A stretch of 64,000 nucleotides of DNA from Flavobacterium sp. UBA2787. Lineage in GTDB: Bacteria; Bacteroidota; Bacteroidia; Flavobacteriales; Flavobacteriaceae. The notes beneath the pieces were generated by a model. It was not told the DNA's origin, made no database searches, and was given only the letters and a program-made list of their open reading frames with translations. The stretch covers positions 496,245 to 560,244 of the forward strand of contig DEHZ01000010.1 of NCBI GenBank assembly GCA_002352205.1. The letters run 5' to 3'. The translations under genes were made by a program, and so were the position numbers. Positions 57,340 through 64,000 of this stretch are shown here, piece after piece. Position 1 is the stretch's first letter, and each line of letters opens with the position of its first letter.

Positions 57340-58242
57340 TTACCTCTTCATTTTTCCATTAGAAAACTCAACAGTATTTATTAGGTTTCCCGTTTCGTCG
57401 TATACATTCAAAAAACCATTTCCTTTGCTAAAAGTACCTATATCTAATTTTTTTCCGTTTACATCATTATACTCAATAATTTCAATCAAACTATCATAAT
57501 CAAAAGTCATCTTCATAAAGATTGAACCGTCTAAATGGTACTTACAAGTTATACCATTTTTAAAATTATTTTTATAATTTGCTTCTTGAGATATTTTTCC
57601 ATTTTCATGATAATATAGTATCAGATAATCTTTTCCATCGTTTTTATAAATTTTTTCAGATTCAATATTTCCGTTTTCAGAATACACTATATGCTTACCA
57701 ACTTTGATTCCCTCATCATAAAATTCTTCTGTGTAAATAGTACCATTTTCATGAAAAGTTACCCATTTTCCAATTTTATTATTATTCTTGTACTCACCTT
57801 GTTCGCAAACATTTTTGTTTTTATAGTATTGTATCCATTTTCCACTTACAAGGTCATTTTCATAATTGCTTTTAATAAATTGTTCTCCATTACTATGATA
57901 AGAAATACTTTCGCCTTTTTTCTTACCATTTGAATAATTTTCAATTCTTCTTAATTTACCATTTCTGTAATAAATTTTCCATGTACCTTCTTTAAGATCA
58001 TTTTTGTAAATGCCAATTTTCCAAAGCTTTTTGTCGGTATAATAATATTTCCATTGTCCTGTTTTTTGGTTTCCGGTATAATTTCCTTCACCACTTTCAC
58101 TATCAGTATATGATTCATCATCAATTGTTATAACATCTGATTCGTATATGGTTAAATTTTTATCAACTCTAATAGAATCTCTAGTTTGAGAAATCATTAA
58201 ATTACTTAATAAGAGTATAATTATAAGTTTAAATGTATTCAT
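57340..58242 (-). CDS. MORN_2-repeat secreted protein
   Basis: 300 residues, hydrophobic N-terminal signal (FKLIIILLLSNLMISQ). About ten MORN_2 repeats of ~20-25 residues (for example GNYTGNQKTGQWKYYYTDKK, LKEGTWKIYYRNGKL and YKNNNKIGKWVTFHENGTIY). Such proteins are often annotated as YwqK-type antitoxins or as beta-sheet scaffolds, and neither role is shown here. The largest gene of the array, flanked by R5 and R6. Confidence 0.7.
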   Translation of the reverse strand: MNTFKLIIILLLSNLMISQTRDSIRVDKNLTIYESDVITIDDESYTDSESGEGNYTGNQKTGQWKYYYTDKKLWKIGIYKNDLKEGTWKIYYRNGKLRRIENYSNGKKKGESISYHSNGEQFIKSNYENDLVSGKWIQYYKNKNVCEQGEYKNNNKIGKWVTFHENGTIYTEEFYDEGIKVGKHIVYSENGNIESEKIYKNDGKDYLILYYHENGKISQEANYKNNFKNGITCKYHLDGSIFMKMTFDYDSLIEIIEYNDVNGKKLDIGTFSKGNGFLNVYDETGNLINTVEFSNGKMKR

Positions 58243-58303
58243 TTATTTAAAGTTGTATTAGTAATTTAAAAGCGAATTATATTTTTGTTAATTTGTTATT
58301 TGT

Positions 58304-58408
58304 CAAATATACACAACTTTTTTAAACCAAATGAGCCTATTTTGTTGCTGCGAAGTCAGAGACATTCGCAGAGCGAAGTGCTATCAAAGAAGACTTACGA
58401 GAGCTAGA
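58304..58408 (-). repeat. Array repeat R6, with promoter box
   Basis: Type II: minus-strand TATATTTG (58304-58311) about 62 nt before the MORN gene start, then ACACAACTTTTTTAAACCAA, and the hairpin CTGCGAAGTC AGA GACATTCGCAG (58348-58371), then the GTGCTATCAAAGAAGACTTA tail. It ends at the stop of the next gene (58413). Confidence 0.85.
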
Positions 58409-58412
58409 GTAT

Positions 58413-59102
58413 TTAGTCTAAAGTTATTACTTCGTTCATTATTTTCTTTTTTCCATTTTCTTGATTTTGTGTAATTTCAATTTTTGAATTTTCAATTTTG
58501 ACTTTATCAACAATAGTATAGATTGAACCGATTCCACGATTCCAGTTATTCGGAAAGTTAATAGTATCTTTTTTTTGACTATCAGTGTCGATAATTACAA
58601 AACTTGGGTAGTCATTATCTTCTTCATCAACAGCAATATACAAATTTGGATTATCAGTTTTAAAGTCAGCGTATTCAATTCCTGGATAAAATTCTATTGG
58701 TTGCACCACAGGTTTTTCTTTATCGATGTTGAAAATTAAAACATATTTGCAATTGGTTCCGCAACCATTAACCAAAGCAAAACTTTTGTCTGTAATCCAT
58801 TCAATTGTGTTCGAAAAAGGAATTCCTAACATTCCATATTCCTCAGTTTTTAAGTTAATTGTATATTTTTTGTTTTCGTTCCCGTATTCTGCAGTTAGAT
58901 TTTGCCAGTCATTTTCTGGTTTTGAATAGATTTTTAGGAATTTACCATTAGAAATTGTATCAATCCAAAATATGATTTCACTTTTTTCGGACAGTTCAGT
59001 TTTTGTTTCCTTTTTTAATAAATTCAGATTTTTCTCTTTTTGATGACATGCAAAAAAAGTAAGAATTAACAATATTATCGAGATTAACGAGATTTTGTGC
59101 AT
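58413..59102 (-). CDS. Lipoprotein of unknown function
   Basis: 229 residues from ATG 59102, chosen because the reading frame's first Met at 59126 would lie in the repeat's promoter. Lipobox LTFFAC. The mature protein is beta-rich, with a Cys pair (GCGTNCKYVLIF near 120) and strand pairs resembling a small beta-propeller or lipocalin. Not recognised. Flanked by R6 and R7. Confidence 0.55.
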   Translation of the reverse strand: MHKISLISIILLILTFFACHQKEKNLNLLKKETKTELSEKSEIIFWIDTISNGKFLKIYSKPENDWQNLTAEYGNENKKYTINLKTEEYGMLGIPFSNTIEWITDKSFALVNGCGTNCKYVLIFNIDKEKPVVQPIEFYPGIEYADFKTDNPNLYIAVDEEDNDYPSFVIIDTDSQKKDTINFPNNWNRGIGSIYTIVDKVKIENSKIEITQNQENGKKKIMNEVITLD

Positions 59103-59127
59103 ATTAATATTAAGTATAGAATACACT

Positions 59128-59240
59128 CAAATATACACAACTTTTCTAAACCAACTCAAGCTATTTTGTGGCTGCGAAGTCAGAGACATTCTGATAGCAA
59201 CGTGCTAATAGAAGGGAACATTTTGAGGAGAGTAGGTTTG
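59128..59240 (-). repeat. Array repeat R7, with promoter box and damaged tail
   Basis: Type II: minus-strand TATATTTG at 59128-59135, then ACACAACTTTTCTAAACCAA, then GGCTGCGAAGTCAGAGACAT; the right palindrome arm is lost (TCTGATAGCAACGTGCTAAT). It is the most decayed copy and marks the upstream edge of the array. Confidence 0.75.
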
Positions 59241-59243
59241 AGC

Positions 59244-59813
59244 TTAATTAAAATTATATCCAACTCCTATTTTAAATAAATTGACATTCGTGTTATACTT
59301 TGATCTGATAATTTCATCACCCACATCAAGTATAATGTAATCATATTGTATTTGAACAAAAACATTATTTAATACAAGATATTTTATTCCTACATTAAAG
59401 TCAATTCCACTTTGAGTGTCATTTTCACCACTAATATCATTACCATTATTACTCCCTGAATAATCAAATATCATTGATGTGTACCCAATTCCAAAAAAAG
59501 GTTTCAATTTTTGAATATTGAACTCTCCAAATATCTTGGGTTGAATCATATAATTGGTTACTTTATAATCTTGCAAATAGCTTTGATTATTTTTAAAATA
59601 TAGGACACCAGCATTTAATGCAACTCCCATGTTTATAACTTTTGAATTGATAAATCTGTATTTTGCACCAACATCGATAATACTTTTATAATTATCTGCA
59701 ATAAAATTATTATCAAATGGAATAGGATAATTTAATTCTAAGCTTAATTTAGAATTCTGACTGTAAGAATTTATAGTTATAAATATTGTTACTATTAGAA
59801 TTTTTAATTTCAT
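59244..59813 (-). CDS. Outer-membrane beta-barrel protein, small
   Basis: 189 residues, signal peptide (ends NSYSQ, residue 19). Eight to ten alternating strands (KTFGVGYN-like Gly/aromatic patterns, e.g. FKNNQSYLQDYKVTNYMIQP, FFGIGYTSMIFDYSGS) and the terminal Phe/Asn (GVGYNFN) fit the OmpX-type family of small barrels. First gene of the array in transcription order. Confidence 0.75.
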   Translation of the reverse strand: MKLKILIVTIFITINSYSQNSKLSLELNYPIPFDNNFIADNYKSIIDVGAKYRFINSKVINMGVALNAGVLYFKNNQSYLQDYKVTNYMIQPKIFGEFNIQKLKPFFGIGYTSMIFDYSGSNNGNDISGENDTQSGIDFNVGIKYLVLNNVFVQIQYDYIILDVGDEIIRSKYNTNVNLFKIGVGYNFN

Positions 59814-59884
59814 AAGTATTTAATTTAAAGTTATTTATTTAATTATTTCTTCGTTTTATCTTTTAAGCCTTAAATTTTACTATT

Positions 59885-61555
59885 TCAAAACCCAACCCCA
59901 TCCACAACCTCCATTTCCTTCCCCAACACCGGATGCCAAAACCGTATGGCTTCTGCGTGCAAATACAGGCGGTCGGCTTTGGTGCCGTAGAGATCATCGC
60001 CCACAATGGGGGTGTTTAAACCTTCGGGATGGGCGGCGTGCACCCGCAACTGGTGCGTGCGTCCCGTGATGGGGTAAAAGTGTACCAACGTGGTGTTTTC
60101 TCGTCGTTCAATGACTTTCCATTGTGTTTTGGCGGGTTTGCCGTGTTGGTAACACACCAACTGATTAGGGCGGTTGTCTAAATCGACTCGCAACGGCAAA
60201 TTGATTTCGCCACTGTCTTGCTCTATTTTTCCGGAAAGTAGGGCAACATAGCGTTTTTGCACCGTTCGTTTCATAAACTGAGCTTGTAAATTCAAATAGA
60301 TTTCGGTGCTTTTTGCCATGACCAAAATGCCGGAGGTGGACATATCCAAGCGATGCACAATCAATGGACCTGTTGCTTCGGGAAATTTTTCTTTGTAGCG
60401 ACTGTAAACCGAATCCTGTATCGATTTTCCGGGAACGGAAAGAAACTCAGCCGGTTTATGCACAACCGACAAATACTTGTCGTCGTATAAAAAGGTTAAT
60501 TCTTTGTTTTCTGCCGGATTTTGCAAGAGGGGATTGTCGTCTAATGCCATTCCGTGTAACATGTGAGCCAAAATTGGTTTGCATTTTCCGGTGCAAGCGG
60601 GATAAAAATGACCGTGTTTGCGGATTTCGGATTTGGGCGAATGTCCCCACCAGAATTCGGCCAACGCAATGGGTTTGAGTTGATGAGCAAACGCATACTG
60701 CAACAATTTGGGAGCGGCACATTCGCCCGCACTTGCCGGAGGATTATCTTCAAAAATGGCTCCTAAACTTTTGGTTTCTCCGTTTTGATTTAAAAAGGAA
60801 TACTGCTGAAACAATTTTTGTTGCAACGCCGCCGATTTCGCTTTGCGTTCGTCTTTTAATTGATTGATTTTGGATTGAAAATTGTTCACCTTTTGTTGGG
60901 CTTTGGCAATTTCTTCTTTCCAAAAATGATTCATTTGTTTGAGTTGAATGCTTTCTAACTGGCTTTCTTTGCTCAAATTTTTTTGTATGCTTTTATAGGA
61001 TTCAAAGTCTAATTCGTTTTCAGCTTTAATCCGAATTTCATCACGAATGATTTTGTTTTGTTTGCTTAATTCTTTCTTTTCGGTTTTGTCTTTTTCGGCA
61101 TTTGAAAGGGTAGAAGCGAGTTCATTTTGACAAGAAATGAAGTCTGCATCATTTTCTAACGCTTCAATTTTTCGGTTGTATTCGTTTAGTATTTTTTCTT
61201 CTTGTTTAAAGAAACCGTCTTGTTTCAACATATCAAAAACAGGCGGAACAAAGTGTTGGTGTTCATTGCTGTCGGCTAATTTGCCGGAGAATGCGGCTAA
61301 ATAACCGATTTCTCCTGCTTGATTCTGCACGACTAAAACACCAAACATTTTCCCGATGACTAACCCTTTTTGTCCTTCTTGGAGACCAAAATTGTGATCC
61401 CAATCGGTTTGAATTTGCAGGTAGTCTTGCAATTCGGAAGCCGCTATTTTACTCAACTCGTGCGGTTCGTAGTAAAACGGAAAAGTAAATTTTTGAGGTA
61501 AATTAATACCGGAAATGTTTTGTTTGAAAGCGATAAAATGAGAATGGTTTTTCAT
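59885..61555 (-). CDS. RluA-family pseudouridine synthase with long N-terminal extension
   Basis: 556 residues, about twice the normal RluA length. The N-terminal ~300 residues have a small beta domain, then a long Glu/Lys-rich coiled coil (about 130-245) and a Cys-containing segment GECAAPKLLQYAFAHQLKPI and YPACTGKCKPIL. The catalytic synthase domain follows (about 360-556): Asp404 in VHRLDMSTSG, then TGRTHQLRVHAAHPEG (about 500-515). It converts uridine to pseudouridine in rRNA or tRNA; the target is unknown. This long form is usual in Bacteroidota. Confidence 0.85.
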   Translation of the reverse strand: MKNHSHFIAFKQNISGINLPQKFTFPFYYEPHELSKIAASELQDYLQIQTDWDHNFGLQEGQKGLVIGKMFGVLVVQNQAGEIGYLAAFSGKLADSNEHQHFVPPVFDMLKQDGFFKQEEKILNEYNRKIEALENDADFISCQNELASTLSNAEKDKTEKKELSKQNKIIRDEIRIKAENELDFESYKSIQKNLSKESQLESIQLKQMNHFWKEEIAKAQQKVNNFQSKINQLKDERKAKSAALQQKLFQQYSFLNQNGETKSLGAIFEDNPPASAGECAAPKLLQYAFAHQLKPIALAEFWWGHSPKSEIRKHGHFYPACTGKCKPILAHMLHGMALDDNPLLQNPAENKELTFLYDDKYLSVVHKPAEFLSVPGKSIQDSVYSRYKEKFPEATGPLIVHRLDMSTSGILVMAKSTEIYLNLQAQFMKRTVQKRYVALLSGKIEQDSGEINLPLRVDLDNRPNQLVCYQHGKPAKTQWKVIERRENTTLVHFYPITGRTHQLRVHAAHPEGLNTPIVGDDLYGTKADRLYLHAEAIRFWHPVLGKEMEVVDGVGF

Positions 61556-61703
61556 CGCTGCAAAGCTATAAAAGGAGAAGTGTTTTTCCTATTAGAACAA
61601 ATTATTCCTTGTAATTAATCATTCTTTTGAATGTAAAGATGCGTATATTTCATTTAATTTTACAGATAGCTAAAGTATTTTTTGCATACATCATAAAAAA
61701 ATA

Positions 61704-61711
61704 TATATTTG
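61704..61711 (+). promoter_or_regulatory. -7 box TATATTTG of the beta-helix gene
   Basis: An exact TAnnTTTG match ending 17 nt before ATG 61729. It shows that the longer frame starting at 61627 lies partly before the promoter. Confidence 0.6.
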
Positions 61712-61728
61712 TTAGATATACTAAACTT

Positions 61729-63597
61729 ATGATTCAAAAATTACTTTTCTTTTTGATACTCGTTGTTTCTATCCATCTTTTTGCACAACCTCTTTCCGGC
61801 ACCTACACAATTGGCGGAACGTCACCTGATTATCCAACGGTAGTTTTAGCTGTGGCGGCATTAGAAACAAATGGTATTTCAGGTCCGGTTACCTTTAACA
61901 TTCGGTCCGGAAATTATACCTCTCAAACTTTTACGCTTACAGAAATTGCAGGGCAATCTCCTTTGAACACGATTACTTTTCAGTCGGAAACAGGTAACCC
62001 AGGAGATGTAACTTTTATATCAACAACATTTAAATTTACGCAAGGTAGTCAGTACATAACAATTAAAAATTTAGGTTTTAGTGGTGGATCTCGAAAAATT
62101 GAAATACTTGGTTCTTCTTTTGTAGCCAATTTTAATGTTTTGAATTGTATTTTTACAAACACGATTAATTTGGCAAGTGGAAGTCTTAGTGATTCAACGT
62201 TTTACAGTCAAGTTACTCAGGTTTCAGTTTCTCATGGATACAATATTATTATAAATGGAAATACTTTTAATAATGCTGGTGTAGCTGTGGGGAAATCAGG
62301 TCAGCTTACAGATAACTTCACTTTTAGTAATAACATTATTAATGGTGGAATTATGCCAATTTCGATTTATCAAGGACGAAATGTAACTATTAGCGGTAAC
62401 GTTTATACAGGTGAAATTCGCAGAAATATTATGTCTGTTACTAGTGTTGATGGTAATCTTATCATTTCCGGAAATCGCTTTCATGCCAGTACAACTTCTA
62501 CTGATGTTATTTTATCGAGAATCACTGGTAACAATACTACAGGAACTAATCTCAATATGTTTAACAATTTTTTTTCTATGTCAAAAGAACTTGAGATAAA
62601 TGGTTTTTATGACACGAATATCCGATTTAACTCTTTTAGTTCAAGCAATAGTATTTGTCTTTCTATTACTCAATCTTATAATCTTAACGCTTATAACATC
62701 TATAATAATATTTTTAAAAATCCTCATAATAAAGAAAGTATACGAGCACATATGCAAGTAACTTTGGATAGAATAAATTCCAATTATAACGCGTTTAGTA
62801 ATGAGGCAATGATTTTTTATCGGTATTTTACGGGTGAAACAGGAAGTACTACTCTAAATTTTACCGATTGGCAAGCTTTATCAGGCGAGGATATGAACAG
62901 TGTAATTTCAGGTAATGTCTTTGCTAGTGAACCTGATCTTCATACACCAAATTCCTTGGTAATTAATGGAGCCGGATTACCTATTGCAGGTATCATGACC
63001 GATATAGACGGTGAACCTAGAGACATGAGCAATCCGGATATTGGAGCCGATGAGTTTGATATTAACCCTACTACTTTTCGTGATCTTGGCATTACTTTAG
63101 TAGCACCTATAGGCAATTGTGATAATTCACCAATTCAGATTTCGGTTACCAATCATTCGCAATTTGCTATAACAGGTTTTGAGATAGAATGTGCAATTAA
63201 CAATCATCGTGGTAATATCAATTATTATTCAAATACCCTTGAGTCCGGAGAAGCAGTCACGTTTGATGTAACCGGATGTTCTATTACACCCAATACATGG
63301 TATGAAGAACTTGAAGTTAAAGTAGCAACTACTACCGGTAACCTTGATAATAATTTTGCTAACGACCGCATCATTTTTGAGAACTTATTTCAATACGGAC
63401 CATTTGAAATTGAATTTGAGCAAAGCGATTGCGATTCAAGCACAGATTTGTATATCCCAGAATTTTTCGGAGCTACACAACTTTGGTCTACGGGCGAAAT
63501 TACTCCTTTGATAACTGTACAAAACCCTGGGACATATTCCGTAACAATAACTAATATATCAGGTTGCATTATTACTAAATATATAACACTTAATTAA
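61729..63597 (+). CDS. Secreted right-handed beta-helix surface protein
   Basis: 622 residues from ATG 61729 with a signal peptide (ends HLFAQ, residue 21). It opens PLSGTYTIGGTSPDYPTVVL, the start of a family of large secreted proteins in Bacteroidota. Repeated N-x-F/I-x-G ladders (YNIIINGNTFNNAGV, NVTISGNVYTGEIRRN, GNLIISGNRFHASTT) predict a pectate-lyase-like beta-helix (about 40-400). MSNPDIGADEFD (about 435) and a Cys-rich C-terminal domain follow. No recognisable T9SS tail, though an SPRY-like or type B tail could follow in a separate gene. It is probably a surface adhesin and in an operon with the next gene (1-nt gap). Confidence 0.8.
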   Translation: MIQKLLFFLILVVSIHLFAQPLSGTYTIGGTSPDYPTVVLAVAALETNGISGPVTFNIRSGNYTSQTFTLTEIAGQSPLNTITFQSETGNPGDVTFISTTFKFTQGSQYITIKNLGFSGGSRKIEILGSSFVANFNVLNCIFTNTINLASGSLSDSTFYSQVTQVSVSHGYNIIINGNTFNNAGVAVGKSGQLTDNFTFSNNIINGGIMPISIYQGRNVTISGNVYTGEIRRNIMSVTSVDGNLIISGNRFHASTTSTDVILSRITGNNTTGTNLNMFNNFFSMSKELEINGFYDTNIRFNSFSSSNSICLSITQSYNLNAYNIYNNIFKNPHNKESIRAHMQVTLDRINSNYNAFSNEAMIFYRYFTGETGSTTLNFTDWQALSGEDMNSVISGNVFASEPDLHTPNSLVINGAGLPIAGIMTDIDGEPRDMSNPDIGADEFDINPTTFRDLGITLVAPIGNCDNSPIQISVTNHSQFAITGFEIECAINNHRGNINYYSNTLESGEAVTFDVTGCSITPNTWYEELEVKVATTTGNLDNNFANDRIIFENLFQYGPFEIEFEQSDCDSSTDLYIPEFFGATQLWSTGEITPLITVQNPGTYSVTITNISGCIITKYITLN

Positions 63598-63598
63598 G

Positions 63599-64000
63599 AT
63601 GTTTAAAAAATATTTTCTCACATTTTTCTTTGCAGTAATAATGTTTCCTGCAATTTCTCAGAATTGCGATTATATGTATACCTCAGTAAAAACTCCGAGC
63701 GGAATAATAATCACAGGTAAAATTTCTCAGACTATTTACGATGGTCCGGCTATCCCTGTAATTTCTATGATTTCGCAAGAGGGTGAAATCCTTTGGCAAA
63801 TAGAAGATACGATGATTAACTTGGGGTTTATTGGTATTGCGTACTATGATGATTTACATGTTTATTTAAGAGTTGTTAAAAATAGTTACGAAAGTGCAAC
63901 GCAAATTTGGAAGCTATCGCTACTTGATGGTGAAATTATTTGGAAGTCGCAACTTTTTCCGACTGATAATGATGAGATATCTTCAATACAAAATTATAAT
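63599..64000 (+). CDS. Secreted protein, partial (cut by window edge)
   Basis: 134 codons inside the window, frame open to the end. Signal peptide MFKKYFLTFFFAVIMFPAIS, cleavage near SQ. The mature part has strands such as SMISQEGEILWQIEDTM and IWKLSLLDGEIIWKSQ. The repeated G-E-I-x-W pattern is like PQQ/beta-propeller blades. It starts one nucleotide after the preceding stop, so co-translation is likely. Confidence 0.75.
   Translation, partial: MFKKYFLTFFFAVIMFPAISQNCDYMYTSVKTPSGIIITGKISQTIYDGPAIPVISMISQEGEILWQIEDTMINLGFIGIAYYDDLHVYLRVVKNSYESATQIWKLSLLDGEIIWKSQLFPTDNDEISSIQNYN

Noticed and set aside
54555-59813. Classical integron with attC sites
   Set aside because: No GTTRRRY/RYYYAAC core pairs could be placed on the repeats and no integrase is in the window; only the general layout is similar.

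Overview
The window is AT-rich chromosomal DNA from a member of the Bacteroidota, most likely a Flavobacterium or a close relative in the Flavobacteriaceae. The evidence is: promoters of the TAnnTTTG type just upstream of start codons; several secreted proteins with type IX secretion (T9SS) C-terminal signals of both type A and type B; a one-protein hybrid two-component system (sensor, receiver and AraC output); OMP_b-brl_3-type TonB receptors; menaquinone genes; and many lipoproteins with a short N-terminal SC or AC lipobox. No rRNA, tRNA, CRISPR array, complete insertion sequence or prophage was seen.

Layout. 1-2.7 kb: a secreted protein cut by the window edge, a NERD-domain protein, a gene-poor stretch holding a candidate small RNA, and a small Cys-rich protein. 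2.9-9.5 kb: CvfB-like RNA-binding protein, an envelope protein, a secreted amidohydrolase, a serine-hydrolase lipoprotein and small envelope proteins. 9.7-15.5 kb: a menaquinone block (menB, two PH-domain membrane proteins, menA, a metallo-beta-lactamase-fold hydrolase, menC). 15.5-17.6 kb: minus-strand SnoaL-like protein, lipoprotein, M23 peptidase and membrane protein. 17.8-27.4 kb: two large T9SS type B surface proteins, a T9SS type A protein, an FG-GAP protein and two decayed gene pieces. 27.6-31.2 kb: an SLC13-type transporter, an acyltransferase broken by a stop codon, and a DUF2200 protein. 31.6-39.3 kb: a minus-strand run of secreted, OmpA-family and lipoprotein genes behind a large hybrid sensor/regulator. 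39.6-53.3 kb: mostly housekeeping genes (DUF5694 protein, fumC, TonB receptor, arsC-like reductase, CPBP protease, menE, HEAT-like protein, M1 peptidase, katG). 53.5-59.8 kb: an accessory array of small, mostly unrecognised secreted or lipoprotein genes, all on the minus strand. 59.9-64 kb: an RluA-type pseudouridine synthase, a beta-helix surface protein and the start of another secreted protein.

Three layers of non-coding structure stand out. (1) In the 54.5-59.8 kb array every gene is separated from the next by a copy of one repeat. The repeat carries a small palindrome, a fixed tail and, on the minus strand, a promoter box for the next gene. The layout is cassette-like, although no recombinase or canonical attC site is visible. 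(2) Four copies of a ~145-170 bp element at 27.5, 31.4, 40.8 and 54.2 kb fold into the same architecture with compensating base changes, so they are probably a structured RNA family (possibly the Flavo-1 motif). Two copies carry the same extra ~20 bp GC-rich palindrome at different places. (3) A lone ~185 nt transcript-like unit at 1.83-2.02 kb has a promoter, hairpins, a terminator and an overlapping palindromic operator-like site.

How the genes work together: menB, menA, menC and the distant menE supply menaquinone, the main respiratory quinone of this group. The T9SS substrates, TonB receptor, OmpA protein and lipoproteins form the cell envelope. katG and the arsC-like reductase serve stress defence. 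The hybrid sensor is next to the 31.6-36.3 kb envelope genes, but a terminator separates it from them.
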